Under the pieces are notes generated by a model, which saw nothing but the letters and a program-made list of their open reading frames with translations, was not told the origin of the DNA and did not search any database. A stretch of 64,000 nt of DNA from Comamonadaceae bacterium (GTDB taxonomy: Bacteria; Pseudomonadota; Gammaproteobacteria; Burkholderiales; Burkholderiaceae_C). The stretch lies in the NCBI GenBank assembly GCA_027488115.1, contig JAIYCG010000001.1:298911-362910 (forward strand), in the 5' to 3' direction. Shown piece by piece: positions 19,543 to 28,679 of this stretch; the stretch's first letter is position 1; every line of letters starts with the position of its first letter. The position numbers and the translations under genes are program-made.

Positions 19543-20523
19543 CTAGTGGCTTTGATGCTGTGACATGATGTCCAGCAACAAAGCCACTCTTGTTTTCACG
19601 GGACTCAAGCCGCCTGCAGTTTCAAATTCATGGCGCTCGTTAGGTATCACAGAGCCCTGATTGCATCGCGTTGAAACTCGAATTTCAACATGGGACTGTT
19701 GAGCCCGAAACAAGCTTTCTTTCATCTTTGTATGAATAGAACCATTACCAGTTCCTGCTACAACCAAACCTTTGACGCCCGCTTGAACCAATGCATCAAT
19801 GTGCAAAGGTAATGCATTGACATGGTTCATCACAATTTCAACCCAAGGCCAAGAAGCAGCATCTGGCAATTGACTTACTGCCATTGAATGCGTGAAGGCG
19901 GGTGGCACAAAAGTTTCATGCCACTGAACTTGGTCATTGGCTATTCGACCCGCCATTCCGATCTCTCCTGAGTCAAAGGCATTCAATCGAGTTGGGTGAA
20001 CTTTTTGAACATATTGACTGTGGTGAATCTCACCGGCAGCGACCAACCAAGTACCTCGCCCTTTTGTGGTCGCAGCTACACACAAGGCAGCCCTTAAATT
20101 TCGAGGACCATCTGCGTCCTTGAAGTTCGCGGGTCTCATGGCACACGTCAGAACGATTGGTTTGTTTGAGGTCATGACTTGTGACAGGAAAAAAGCCGTT
20201 TCTTCAAGCGTATCCGTCCCGTGCGTTATCACGACAGCCGATACATCAACCATGTCTAACCAATGTTCACAACGTTTGGCCAAATGGATCCATGTTCCAA
20301 AGTCCATGTCCTTGCTGTCCAATTGCGCGACTTGCTCAGACTCCAATTGGAAATCGTCTAGGAAAGTTGGCCATTGCGAGTTCAAGTCTGAGGCGGACCT
20401 TAATATTTCGCTGATCCCCCGCTGAGCCGCTTTGTAAGTCAGGCCTTCGTTGGCTGATTTGGATTCCCCTGCGATGGTGCCGCCTGTGCCCAAAACAACA
20501 ATTTTTTGATTTTTTGCTTGCAT
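19543..20523 (-). CDS. L-asparaginase (type I/II fold), cytoplasmic
   Basis: Hydrolyses L-asparagine to aspartate and ammonia. Both active-site threonine signatures are present: VLGTGGTIAGES near the N-terminus and VITHGTDTLEETAFF. No signal peptide is seen, so a cytoplasmic location is likely. The 326-residue length is normal. The start codon at 20523 lies 12 bases from the first SOS box in front of lexA, so LexA could repress this gene too. Convergent with adk. Confidence 0.88.
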   Translation of the reverse strand: MQAKNQKIVVLGTGGTIAGESKSANEGLTYKAAQRGISEILRSASDLNSQWPTFLDDFQLESEQVAQLDSKDMDFGTWIHLAKRCEHWLDMVDVSAVVITHGTDTLEETAFFLSQVMTSNKPIVLTCAMRPANFKDADGPRNLRAALCVAATTKGRGTWLVAAGEIHHSQYVQKVHPTRLNAFDSGEIGMAGRIANDQVQWHETFVPPAFTHSMAVSQLPDAASWPWVEIVMNHVNALPLHIDALVQAGVKGLVVAGTGNGSIHTKMKESLFRAQQSHVEIRVSTRCNQGSVIPNERHEFETAGGLSPVKTRVALLLDIMSQHQSH

Positions 20524-20534
20524 TTGTAAAAATA

Positions 20535-20550
20535 CTGGTTAAAAATACAG
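20535..20550. promoter_or_regulatory. LexA (SOS) box 1
   Basis: CTGGTTAAAAATACAG fits the CTG-N10-CAG core of the proteobacterial SOS box. It is 11 bases from the asparaginase start codon and about 55 bases before the lexA start, suiting LexA autoregulation. Confidence 0.72.
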
Positions 20551-20553
20551 TCA

Positions 20554-20569
20554 CTGGATAAGAACACAG
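20554..20569. promoter_or_regulatory. LexA (SOS) box 2
   Basis: CTGGATAAGAACACAG repeats the same CTGG-N8-ACAG pattern 19 bases downstream of box 1, giving the tandem arrangement also known upstream of lexA in enterobacteria. Confidence 0.68.
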
Positions 20570-20604
20570 TTATTTGACCTCAGACACCTCTAAAGGAGTG
20601 CATC

Positions 20605-21276
20605 ATGATCGATCAACCCAAGCTCACAGCCAGACAGCAAGAAATTTTGGAACTCATCCAAAAAAGCATTGCCGAAACAGGTTCCCCACCGACCAGGGCC
20701 GAAATTGCAAACATCCTAGGCTTTAAATCAGCCAACGCCGCTGAAGAACACCTCCAAGCTTTAGCCCGCAAAGGCGCCATCGATTTGGTCAGTGGCACCT
20801 CTCGAGGTATTCGCCTCAAAGGCTCATCCCGCAACACTGGGCGCAGTAGCACAGACATGTTTAGCATGCCTTTGCCTGGCTTTGCCCAGTTGGCATTGCC
20901 GCTTGTAGGCCGCGTTGCTGCAGGCTCGCCTATTTTGGCCCAAGAACACGTCGATCGCACCTACCATGTCGAAAGCCACTTGTTCCAAGAGCAACCAGAC
21001 TATTTACTCAGAGTCCGCGGTATGTCTATGCGAGACGCCGGCATCATGGATGGCGACCTGCTGGCCGTTAAAGCCACCAAAGAAGTCAGAAACGGGCAAA
21101 TTGTGGTGGCGCGCCTTGGAGATGAAGTCACTGTTAAACGTCTGCGCCGTCAAGCCGACCGTATTGAGCTTCTCCCAGAAAACCCCGATTACCCTATTAT
21201 TTTGGTCAACCCAGGCGAGCCCTTCGACATCGAAGGCTTGGCGGTCGGACTCATTCGCAACACCCTCTTGATGTAA
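20605..21276 (+). CDS. lexA: SOS response repressor LexA
   Basis: Represses SOS genes and self-cleaves when RecA filaments form. The 223-residue protein has the N-terminal winged helix ([20 protein letters not shown]) and the Ala-Gly cleavage site inside [10 protein letters not shown]. The catalytic serine sits in [12 protein letters not shown] and the catalytic lysine in the strand of [12 protein letters not shown] strong AAAGGAG ribosome-binding site precedes the ATG. Two SOS boxes lie upstream. A 101-codon unknown gene follows after 23 bases and is probably co-transcribed. Confidence 0.96.
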   Translation: MIDQPKLTARQQEILELIQKSIAETGSPPTRAEIANILGFKSANAAEEHLQALARKGAIDLVSGTSRGIRLKGSSRNTGRSSTDMFSMPLPGFAQLALPLVGRVAAGSPILAQEHVDRTYHVESHLFQEQPDYLLRVRGMSMRDAGIMDGDLLAVKATKEVRNGQIVVARLGDEVTVKRLRRQADRIELLPENPDYPIILVNPGEPFDIEGLAVGLIRNTLLM

Positions 21277-21299
21277 CCCCCATTCAATAAAGGCCTCCC

Positions 21300-21605
21300 A
21301 TGACAATCAGTCTATTTGGAATTTCCAGCATCTACACCGGCATTCAAAAGTTCATGAGTGCCAAATCTCAATTTGAGCTCAGTGCCCAATACGTTCAACC
21401 CTTGCCCTCCTACTTGGCCGTTTCGTCCAAAGAAGGCAAGTTGGCCAAACAGCGTGCTTTGCGTATTCTTCGCATCACAGAACATGGCGAAGCACCGCAG
21501 TGCGCCGGTCGCATGGTCATTTCTGGCCGCATGGCCGATGTTTGTGCCGAACTCGACAGACTTGTCGCTCTGGAAGCTCAAAAAACTCTCAAACTCCCCC
21601 ACTAA
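21300..21605 (+). CDS. Unknown small protein in the lexA transcription unit
   Basis: I do not recognise the family. The 101-residue protein has no signal peptide. The first 20 residues are mildly hydrophobic, the middle is basic (RALRILRITEHGEAP), and the end has an amphipathic helix-like stretch (MADVCAELDRLVALEAQ). An AAAGG ribosome-binding site sits at good distance before the ATG. Its position 23 bases after lexA, behind two SOS boxes and with no promoter visible between them, predicts DNA-damage induction. In pseudomonads the lexA partner is the division inhibitor SulA, but no SulA sequence signature is visible here, so the function is open. Confidence 0.7.
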   Translation: MTISLFGISSIYTGIQKFMSAKSQFELSAQYVQPLPSYLAVSSKEGKLAKQRALRILRITEHGEAPQCAGRMVISGRMADVCAELDRLVALEAQKTLKLPH

Positions 21606-21617
21606 TTTGTAGGCCTT

Positions 21618-21644
21618 GGGGAGAGGCAAAATTTCCTGCTCCCC
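21618..21644. terminator. GC-rich hairpin after the lexA unit
   Basis: GGGGAGAGG (21618-21626) pairs with CCT-G-CTCCCC (21635-21644) around an A/T loop. There is no T run behind it, so it may be a pause or factor-dependent stop rather than a true intrinsic terminator. Confidence 0.35.
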
Positions 21645-21681
21645 CCTAATGAAAGCCTCTAGGCAAGGCACAATAGTGCTT

Positions 21682-22689
21682 ATGAATATTGTGATCCTTG
21701 ACGACTATCAAGATGTCGTCCGAAAACTAGACTGCGCTGTCAAACTCGACGCCTACAACGCCAAGGTCTACACCAATACCGTCAAAGGTTTGGGGCAGTT
21801 GTCCGTTCGCCTTAAGGACGCAGACATATTGGTTCTCATTCGTGAGCGCACGCACTTGAACAGGCAGCTCATTGAAAAACTCCCAAGACTCAAGCTCATC
21901 TCCCAAACAGGTGCAGCCGGTTCACACATTGATTTAGAAGCTTGTTCAGAGCGCGGCATTGCCGTTGCACAAGGAACAGGATCTCCCTTTGCCCCAGCAG
22001 AGTTAACTTGGGCCTTGATCATGGCCGCTGCTCGGCGTCTTCCGCAATACATTGGCAACCTCAAACATGGCGCATGGCAACAGTCTGGATTAAAAAGCGC
22101 ATCAATGCCAGCCAACTTTGGTATGGGATCCGTGCTACGTGGCAGAACATTTGGCGTTTGGGGCTACGGAAAAATTGGGCAATTGGTTGCTGGCTACGCC
22201 AAAGCTTTTGGCATGCAAGTCGTTGTGTGGGGCAGTGAAGCCTCTCGCGATAAAGCAGTCAAAGACGGTTACATCCCTGCCTCTACGCGAGAAGCATTTT
22301 TTGAACAATGCGATGTCTTGTCCATCCATCTTCGACTCAATGAAGCGACTCGCGGCATTGTGACCTTGGAAGACCTGTCCCGCATGAAAACCAGTGCCAT
22401 GATTGTCAATACATCACGCGCAGAACTCATTGAACCCGACGCCCTGATCAGCTCGCTCAATCGAGGGCGACCGGGTTTAGCAGCAATCGATGTTTTTGAG
22501 CATGAGCCAATTTTGCAAGGACACGCACTTCTGCGTTTAGAAAATTGCATTTGCACACCACACATTGGTTATGTTGAGAAAGACAACTACGAGTTGTACT
22601 TTGGCGCAGCATTTGACAACGTGGTCAACTTCATCAAAGGCACTCCGACCAACATCGTCAATCCGGGCGCTCTGCAAGTGCGCCGCTAA
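21682..22689 (+). CDS. D-isomer-specific 2-hydroxyacid dehydrogenase
   Basis: NAD-dependent oxidoreductase of the phosphoglycerate/D-lactate dehydrogenase family, 335 residues from the ATG at 21682. Present are the Rossmann motif VWGYGKIGQLVAGYAK and the substrate-binding SQTGAAGSHID. The catalytic Arg is in the INTSRAELIEP-like stretch (VNTSRAELIE), the Glu lies in DVFEHEPI, and the His is in TPHIGYVEKDNYE. The Ser/Gly-rich N-terminal pattern resembles SerA-like enzymes without the ACT domain. The substrate is not clear. An in-frame start at 21616 would overlap the hairpin and is not supported. Confidence 0.85.
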   Translation: MNIVILDDYQDVVRKLDCAVKLDAYNAKVYTNTVKGLGQLSVRLKDADILVLIRERTHLNRQLIEKLPRLKLISQTGAAGSHIDLEACSERGIAVAQGTGSPFAPAELTWALIMAAARRLPQYIGNLKHGAWQQSGLKSASMPANFGMGSVLRGRTFGVWGYGKIGQLVAGYAKAFGMQVVVWGSEASRDKAVKDGYIPASTREAFFEQCDVLSIHLRLNEATRGIVTLEDLSRMKTSAMIVNTSRAELIEPDALISSLNRGRPGLAAIDVFEHEPILQGHALLRLENCICTPHIGYVEKDNYELYFGAAFDNVVNFIKGTPTNIVNPGALQVRR

Positions 22690-22745
22690 TTGACTACCAG
22701 CAGATTCAACCTGCTTGCTCACTCAAAACTTATCTCAATCAAATT

Positions 22746-24266
22746 ATGAATATTGCATTCAAAAAAGTAGCTGTCATTGGCGCAGGTGCCATGGGACGCG
22801 GCATCGCGCAAATTGCGGCTCAAGCCGGCAGCCAAGTTGACCTCTATGACACCCAATCAGAGGCTTCCTTCAAAGCCTTAGAGGCGGTTCACAAGGTCTG
22901 GGACTCACTGTTGGCAAAAGGCCGCATTGATGAAAAAACGCTAGCCACTTACAAATCTAATTTAAAGACCGCCACCAGCTTGCAAGATTTAAAGGATTGC
23001 GAGCTCATCGTCGAAGCCATTGTCGAAAGACTCGACATTAAAAAAAGCTTGTTCGCTGAGTTAGAAAACCTGGTGCCAGAAACCACAGTATTGGCAACCA
23101 ACACTTCTTCTCTTTCGGTTACTGCTATTGCGGCAGGGCTTAAACGACCCGCCCAATTTGCTGGCTATCACTTTTTCAATCCTGTGCCATTGATGAAAGT
23201 GGTGGAAGTCATTGCTGGCCTTCAAACGAATCCGGATGTGTGCATTCGACTCACGGAGTTTGCCAAGCAAATGGGACATACGGCCGTTCAAGCGAACGAC
23301 ACACCAGGCTTCATCGTGAACCATGCCGGCCGAGGTTACGGCACCGAAGCTTTGCGCATTGTTTCGGAAAACGTTGCCGATTTCGCCACCATTGACCGAA
23401 TTTTAAAAGACCAAGTCGGCTTCAAATTAGGACCCTTCGAACTTTTCGATCTCACAGCTTTAGATGTGTCTCATCCAGTCATGGAGTCGATCTACAACCA
23501 GTACTATCAAGAACCGCGTTACCGCCCCAGCGTTATCACAGCGCAGCGTTTGGCAGGTGGCGTCATAGGCAAAAAAGTGGGTGAAGGTTTCTACAAATAC
23601 ATCGATGGCAAGGCTGTAGTGTCCCCAGAGCCAGCGGTACCCGATGTGAAAGACTTCCCGCCGGTTTGGGTGTCTCCTCGTGCCTCAAGGCGTCTAGAAC
23701 TTTTGCAATTGCTCAAAGATCTGGGTGCCAACATAGAAACAGGTGCTTCTCCATCACCGCATGCTTTAACCCTTGTAGCGCCTCTAGGCTTTGATGTCAC
23801 GACGGTTGCTGTCGTAGAACGCCTAGACCCCGCGCGAACCATTGGCATTGACATGCTGTTTGATGATGCTGCTACAAAACGACGCGTATTAGCCACCAAC
23901 CCAGCCACCAGATCTGACATGCGCGATGCCGCCCATGCCTTGTTTGCCAAAGACGGCAAGGCCGTCAGCGTTGTTCGAGACAGCGGTGGTTTCGTCACAC
24001 AGCGCGTCGTCGCCAACATCGTCAACATTGCGTCCGATATGTGCCAGCAAGGGGTTTGCACACCTCAAGATTTAGACATCGCGGTCACTTTGGGCCTAGG
24101 TTACCCCGTTGGCCCCCTTGCACTGGGTGACAAATTAGGTCCTACCAATATTTTGGAAGTGCTGTTCAATTTGCAAACTGTTTATGGTGATCCCCGTTAT
24201 CGCCCAAGCCCATGGTTGCGCCGCCGAGGCGCCATTGGTTTGTCATTGCTGCATACCGAGGACTGA
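22746..24266 (+). CDS. 3-hydroxyacyl-CoA dehydrogenase, PaaH/PaaC-like, two-domain
   Basis: NAD-dependent oxidation of a 3-hydroxyacyl-CoA in fatty-acid or phenylacetate-type degradation. The 506-residue protein starts with AVIGAGAMGRGIAQIAAQAG, has the catalytic HFFNPVPLMKVVEVI, and contains the C-terminal 3HCDH domain. A second, partial copy of that domain (FVTQRVVANIVNIASDMC) sits at the end, typical of PaaH-like enzymes. It leads directly into the enoyl-CoA hydratase gene two bases later. Confidence 0.9.
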   Translation: MNIAFKKVAVIGAGAMGRGIAQIAAQAGSQVDLYDTQSEASFKALEAVHKVWDSLLAKGRIDEKTLATYKSNLKTATSLQDLKDCELIVEAIVERLDIKKSLFAELENLVPETTVLATNTSSLSVTAIAAGLKRPAQFAGYHFFNPVPLMKVVEVIAGLQTNPDVCIRLTEFAKQMGHTAVQANDTPGFIVNHAGRGYGTEALRIVSENVADFATIDRILKDQVGFKLGPFELFDLTALDVSHPVMESIYNQYYQEPRYRPSVITAQRLAGGVIGKKVGEGFYKYIDGKAVVSPEPAVPDVKDFPPVWVSPRASRRLELLQLLKDLGANIETGASPSPHALTLVAPLGFDVTTVAVVERLDPARTIGIDMLFDDAATKRRVLATNPATRSDMRDAAHALFAKDGKAVSVVRDSGGFVTQRVVANIVNIASDMCQQGVCTPQDLDIAVTLGLGYPVGPLALGDKLGPTNILEVLFNLQTVYGDPRYRPSPWLRRRGAIGLSLLHTED

Positions 24267-24268
24267 TC

Positions 24269-25048
24269 ATGTCTGCACAACTGCTCAGCACCAGCGAAGG
24301 CGCCACCCTTATTCTCACTTTGAGCAATCCTGAGCACAGGAATGCTCTGGGCCCAGAAATGTATGCGGCAGGCGTTGAGGCGCTGAGTGTGGCCGAGTCA
24401 AGTGCTGAAATCAAAAGCGTCATCATTACCGGCGAAGGTGAATTGTTCAGCGCAGGTGGCAATTTGCAAAGACTGAACAACAACCGCCAATTGCCACCAG
24501 AACACCAAGCGCAAAGCATCGAGGGCTTGCACAACTGGATTGAAGCCATTCGAACTTTCCCCAAGCCTGTGATTGCTGCAGTTGAAGGTCCAGCGGCCGG
24601 AGCGGGCTTCTCTTTGACCCTGGCCTGCGACCTCATTGTTGCCGCTCGAAACAGTGTCTTTGTGATGGCGTACAGCAACATTGCGCTGTCACCTGATGGC
24701 GGTGGCACTTGGAGTTTGGCGCGCAGTGTGCCAAGACAATTGGCCACAGAGTTGTTGATGTTGGGCGAGCGCATTCAAGCAGAACGGCTTCATCAATTGG
24801 GCGTGGTCAACACATTGTGTGAGCCAGGTCAGGCATTAGGCACAGCGCTCACCATGGCCCAACTTTTAAATCAAAAGGCCCACAACGCCCTGGCCAGCAT
24901 CAAAGAGTTGATCAATGAAGCCGACGCTGCCTCTTTGAATCATCAATTGGCGCTTGAACGTGATCATTTCGTGAAGAATTTGCACCATGTCAATGCAGGC
25001 ATTGGCATTTCGGCCTTTTTAAACAAAGAAAAACCGCGCTACGAGTAA
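24269..25048 (+). CDS. Enoyl-CoA hydratase/isomerase family protein
   Basis: Crotonase-fold protein of 259 residues, probably hydrating an enoyl-CoA in the same degradation route as its neighbours. The CoA-binding oxyanion segments GGNLQRL (after FSA) and EGPAAGAGFSLTLACD are visible. The position usually holding a catalytic Glu around ALSPDGGGTWSL has Asp, seen in isomerase-like members (PaaG-type), so isomerase rather than hydratase activity is possible. The ATG at 24269 follows the upstream stop by two bases. Confidence 0.88.
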   Translation: MSAQLLSTSEGATLILTLSNPEHRNALGPEMYAAGVEALSVAESSAEIKSVIITGEGELFSAGGNLQRLNNNRQLPPEHQAQSIEGLHNWIEAIRTFPKPVIAAVEGPAAGAGFSLTLACDLIVAARNSVFVMAYSNIALSPDGGGTWSLARSVPRQLATELLMLGERIQAERLHQLGVVNTLCEPGQALGTALTMAQLLNQKAHNALASIKELINEADAASLNHQLALERDHFVKNLHHVNAGIGISAFLNKEKPRYE

Positions 25049-25103
25049 GGCAGGGTCCCTCAGGCGACAATTTTTCACAACCCAGTCACTCAAAAGACAG
25101 ACT

Positions 25104-25823
25104 ATGGACGAACCCATTCTTACGATGGAGGAAAGAGAATCCATCAACGCTGGGCGTTGGTTCTCTACCCTTTCACCATCACTCAGGCACGACATACTTC
25201 GATGCGCTTACGTCAAACGGCACAAAGACGGCGAACTCATTGCAGCCCGCGGAGAACCGCCGGAGCAGTGGATCGCCTGCGCCAAGGGCGCCGTCCGTGT
25301 CAGTTCTACCTCGGTGTCGGGCAAATTAATTACCCTGACCTATGTCGAGCCAGGCATCTGGTTTGGCGATGTCTCCATCTTCGACGGCGACAGGCGTACG
25401 CACGACGCTTATGCTCATGGCGAAACCACCACTCTCAATGTGGCCAAGGCAGATTTCAAGAAGATTTTGGCATCCCACGTGGAGCTGTACGACGCCATGT
25501 TGCGCTTGCACGCACGTCGCATTCGGCAACTTTTCGGATTGGTCGAAGACCTGAACACCTTGCCCCTCAGAGCACGCCTAGCCAAACAACTCAATCACTT
25601 GCTTCGCAGCTATGGCGTTCCAAGCTTGTCCGATGCCAAGGCCATTCGAATCAGTTTGCAATTGGCGCAGGAAGAATTGGCACAGTTATTGGGGGCATCC
25701 AGACAAAGAGTGAACCAAGAGCTCAAGCAAATGGAACGCGAACATGTCATCAAAATCGAACCCGGTGGTCTGACCGTGCTAGACAGAGAAGCTCTTCTCA
25801 AAATTGTAAATTCGGACAACTGA
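25104..25823 (+). CDS. Crp/Fnr-family transcription regulator
   Basis: One-component regulator of 239 residues with an N-terminal cyclic-nucleotide-binding-type beta-barrel (about 20-130, with GEPPEQWIACAKGAVRV and GIWFGDVSIFDG) and a C-terminal winged helix (LAQEELAQLLGASRQRVNQEL). No N-terminal cysteine cluster is visible, so it is not an oxygen-sensing Fnr. The family binds small effectors; here an acyl-CoA or cAMP ligand is a guess from context. It sits inside the fatty-acid degradation cluster and likely controls it. Confidence 0.88.
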   Translation: MDEPILTMEERESINAGRWFSTLSPSLRHDILRCAYVKRHKDGELIAARGEPPEQWIACAKGAVRVSSTSVSGKLITLTYVEPGIWFGDVSIFDGDRRTHDAYAHGETTTLNVAKADFKKILASHVELYDAMLRLHARRIRQLFGLVEDLNTLPLRARLAKQLNHLLRSYGVPSLSDAKAIRISLQLAQEELAQLLGASRQRVNQELKQMEREHVIKIEPGGLTVLDREALLKIVNSDN

Positions 25824-25865
25824 ACGCCAGTGCCTTCACCTTGAACACAAACAGCGGTAATTTTC

Positions 25866-26954
25866 ATGAGCCAGTTTGATCATTTTGTGGGCACCCGCCC
25901 AGTCACAGGCGCCCATGCCTTCGATGTCCTCACCCTTGAGCGTTGGTTGTATGCCAACATGCCCGCCTTTGAAGGCCCACTGAGCATTGAAATATTCAAA
26001 GGCGGTCAATCTAATCCAACCTACAAGCTCATCACCCCCCAATGCGCCTACGTGATGCGGGCTAAGCCTGGGCCTGTTGCCAAATTGCTGCCATCGGCAC
26101 ATGCCATTGAACGAGAATTTGCGGTCATGAAAGGCCTTGCAGGCACAGCTGTACCCGTGGCTCACATGCATGTACTTTGCGAAGATGAAACCATCATTGG
26201 CCGTGCTTTCTATGTGATGGAATTTGTCGCTGGCCGTGTCTTGTGGGATCAGTCATTGCCTGGCATGACCAACACCCAACGCGGCGAAATTTATGACGAG
26301 ATGAACCGTGTCATTGCAGCCCTGCACAGTGTGAAGTTTGCAGAGCAAGGCTTGGCCAATTACGGCAAGCCTGGCAGTTACATCGAACGACAAATTGGGC
26401 GTTGGAGCAAACAGTACGTTGCCTCTCAAACACAGCCCATTCCAGAAATGGACCGCTTGATGACATGGCTGCCTGCCAATATTCCCAGCAGTGCCAAAGA
26501 TGAGTCTTTGGTCAGCATCGTGCATGGCGACTTTCGCTTAGACAACATGATGTTTCACCCCACTGAGCCCAAAGTATTGGCGGTGCTAGATTGGGAGCTT
26601 TCCACATTGGGCCACCCGCTGGCTGACTTCAGCTATCACTGCATGGCTTGGCACATCAAACCAGGATCATTCAGGGGCATTGGCGGCCTCGATCACAAAA
26701 CACTGGGTATCCCAGAAGAGGCCGACTACATCCAACGTTATTGCGAACGCACAGGTTTCACCACACCCGAGAAACTGGCCCTCGATTGGAATTTCTACAT
26801 GGCCTACAACCTTTTCCGCATCGCAGCCATTCTGCAAGGCATTGCCAAACGCGTAGAAGACGGAACGGCTTCAAGCGATCAAGCCAAATCATCGGGAGCG
26901 GGTGCCAAGCCCATGGCCGAACTGGCATGGCAATTCGCAAGCCAAGTTCATTGA
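25866..26954 (+). CDS. Phosphotransferase (APH) family protein, ACAD10/11-linked type
   Basis: Aminoglycoside-phosphotransferase/choline-kinase fold, 362 residues. The Brenner motif VHGDFRLDNMMFHP carries the catalytic Asp, and AVLDWELSTLGHPLADFSY carries the metal-binding Asp. This type is encoded beside, or fused to, ACAD10/ACAD11-like acyl-CoA dehydrogenases, where the pair degrades 4-hydroxy fatty acids by phosphorylating the hydroxyl group. The acyl-CoA dehydrogenase gene follows after 56 bases, so the same pathway is likely here. Confidence 0.87.
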   Translation: MSQFDHFVGTRPVTGAHAFDVLTLERWLYANMPAFEGPLSIEIFKGGQSNPTYKLITPQCAYVMRAKPGPVAKLLPSAHAIEREFAVMKGLAGTAVPVAHMHVLCEDETIIGRAFYVMEFVAGRVLWDQSLPGMTNTQRGEIYDEMNRVIAALHSVKFAEQGLANYGKPGSYIERQIGRWSKQYVASQTQPIPEMDRLMTWLPANIPSSAKDESLVSIVHGDFRLDNMMFHPTEPKVLAVLDWELSTLGHPLADFSYHCMAWHIKPGSFRGIGGLDHKTLGIPEEADYIQRYCERTGFTTPEKLALDWNFYMAYNLFRIAAILQGIAKRVEDGTASSDQAKSSGAGAKPMAELAWQFASQVH

Positions 26955-27010
26955 ACTTTCATACAACTTAATGTCAAAAATTTTTTTCAAGATTTAACAG
27001 GAGACCTTCA

Positions 27011-28270
27011 ATGCAATTCGAATACTCAGACAAAGTCAAAAGCATGCAAGCCCGCTTGCTGGCTTTCATGGACGAGCACATTTATCCCAACGAAGCGCGA
27101 TTCTTTCAAGAAATTGCCGACAACCGCGCAAAAGGCAATGCCTGGGTTCCCACCAAAATTGTGGAAGAACTCAAGCCCAAAGCACAGGCTGCTGGCCTTT
27201 GGAATTTATTTTTGCCTAAGTCACCCCGTGCGCCACAAGGCTTGTCGAATTTGGAATACGCGCCCCTTTGCGAAATCATGGGACGCGTACCCTTCGCTGC
27301 TGAAATTTTCAATTGCTCAGCCCCTGACACTGGCAACATGGAAACCTTTGAACGCTATGCCAGCGAAGAACTCAAAGACCAATGGCTAGAGCCTTTGCTC
27401 AAAGGTGAAATCCGCTCTGCTTTTCTCATGACCGAACCCGATGTTGCTTCTTCAGATGCCACCAACATTCAGTGCGAAATTAGGCGTGATGGCGACGAGT
27501 ACGTCATCAACGGTCGCAAGTGGTGGTCTTCTGGTGCAGGTGACCCACGCTGCGCGGTTTACATTGTCATGGGCAAAACCAACCCAGATGCAGGCCGTCA
27601 TGAGCAACAGTCCATGATCATTGTGCCTGCCAACACACCTGGCATTACCGTGGTTCGTGCACTGTCCGTGTTTGGATATGACGATGCGCCTCATGGCCAC
27701 ATGGAAGTGGTACTCAACAACGTGCGCGTGCCTGCTGCCAACTTGCTGCTGGGCGAAGGCCGCGGCTTTGAAATTGCGCAAGGCCGCTTAGGTCCAGGAC
27801 GTATTCACCATTGCATGCGCACCATTGGCGTGGCCGAACGCGCTCTCGAACTCATGTGCAAGCGTTTGAACTCACGCGTGGCATTTGGTCGCGAAGTGGC
27901 GCGTCAAACTGTTTGGCAAGAACGCATTGCTGAATCACGCTGCATGATTGAACAAGCTCGCTTGCTCACTTTGAAAGCGGCTTACATGATGGACACCGTG
28001 GGCAACAAAGTGGCCAAAGCTGAAATTGCCATGATTAAAATTGTGGCGCCTCAGATGGCGTGTCAAATCATTGATTGGTCTATCCAAGCGCATGGCGGTG
28101 GTGGTGTGTCGCAAGACTTCCCATTGGCCTACGCATACGCTCATCAACGCACGCTGCGTTTGGCAGACGGCCCCGATGAGGTGCACCGTAACTCTTTGGC
28201 CAAGCTCGAATTGGCAAAGCACCTGCTCATGCCAGGCGAGGTAGAGATGCCCGTCACGCGTGGCAGTTAA
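27011..28270 (+). CDS. Acyl-CoA dehydrogenase, ACAD10/11-like
   Basis: FAD enzyme of 419 residues. The family signatures are [17 protein letters not shown] (FAD and substrate-binding strand), the [22 protein letters not shown] helix seen here as [19 protein letters not shown], and the C-terminal [17 protein letters not shown], which marks the ACAD10/ACAD11 subgroup rather than short- or medium-chain enzymes. With the kinase-like gene upstream it probably forms a hydroxy-fatty-acid degradation pair. A GGAGA ribosome-binding site precedes the ATG. Confidence 0.92.
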   Translation: MQFEYSDKVKSMQARLLAFMDEHIYPNEARFFQEIADNRAKGNAWVPTKIVEELKPKAQAAGLWNLFLPKSPRAPQGLSNLEYAPLCEIMGRVPFAAEIFNCSAPDTGNMETFERYASEELKDQWLEPLLKGEIRSAFLMTEPDVASSDATNIQCEIRRDGDEYVINGRKWWSSGAGDPRCAVYIVMGKTNPDAGRHEQQSMIIVPANTPGITVVRALSVFGYDDAPHGHMEVVLNNVRVPAANLLLGEGRGFEIAQGRLGPGRIHHCMRTIGVAERALELMCKRLNSRVAFGREVARQTVWQERIAESRCMIEQARLLTLKAAYMMDTVGNKVAKAEIAMIKIVAPQMACQIIDWSIQAHGGGGVSQDFPLAYAYAHQRTLRLADGPDEVHRNSLAKLELAKHLLMPGEVEMPVTRGS

Positions 28271-28397
28271 CAAGTCCCTGTTGAGTTCCAGCCCATCAGG
28301 CATTTGTGTTTTCGCGCGGGACATCTTGAACTTTGAAAGAACTTTTTATTCAAGTTTCAAGATTTCCCTTGATACCGCATTAGAATAATAGGCTTGT

Positions 28398-28474
<77 letters not shown>

Positions 28475-28486
28475 CTCATTTTTACC

Positions 28487-28520
28487 AAGGCCCTACCTTT
28501 CTGGTTCCAGGGCCTTTTTT
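28487..28520 (+). terminator. Intrinsic terminator between the two tRNA genes
   Basis: AAGGCCCT (28487-28494) pairs with AGGGCCTT (28509-28516) and is followed by a T run. It ends three bases before tRNA-Arg, so it would end the tRNA-Pro transcript. Confidence 0.75.
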
Positions 28521-28522
28521 AT

Positions 28523-28599
28523 CTGCCCGTAGCTCAACTGGATAGAGCAACGGCCTTCTAAGCCGTAGGTCGGGGGTTCGAGTCCCTCCGGGCAGGCCA
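28523..28599 (+). tRNA. tRNA-Arg(TCT)
   Basis: A 77-base cloverleaf with encoded CCA. The acceptor CTGCCCG pairs perfectly with CGGGCAG, the D arm is GCTC/GAGC, the anticodon stem ACGGC/GCCGT holds the loop CTTCTAA (anticodon TCT), and the T arm is GGGGG/CCCTC. It starts almost at the end of the preceding terminator, so it needs read-through or an internal promoter. Confidence 0.97.
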
Positions 28600-28609
28600 C
28601 ATTTTTTCT

Positions 28610-28637
28610 AAAAATCAGGGTTTCTCCTAGATTTTTC
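28610..28637 (+). terminator. Intrinsic terminator after tRNA-Arg
   Basis: AAAAATCAGG (28610-28619) pairs with CCT-A-GATTTTT (28626-28636) with one bulged A; the stem runs into a T stretch. Confidence 0.6.
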
Positions 28638-28679
28638 ACTCTTGATATGCAACATAATGCATGCTTCAAGGAGATTTTC

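Noticed and set aside
25157..25879. 240-codon open frame overlapping the Crp/Fnr-type gene
   Set aside because: Alternate frame of a clearly conserved regulator; arginine- and histidine-rich and without family resemblance.
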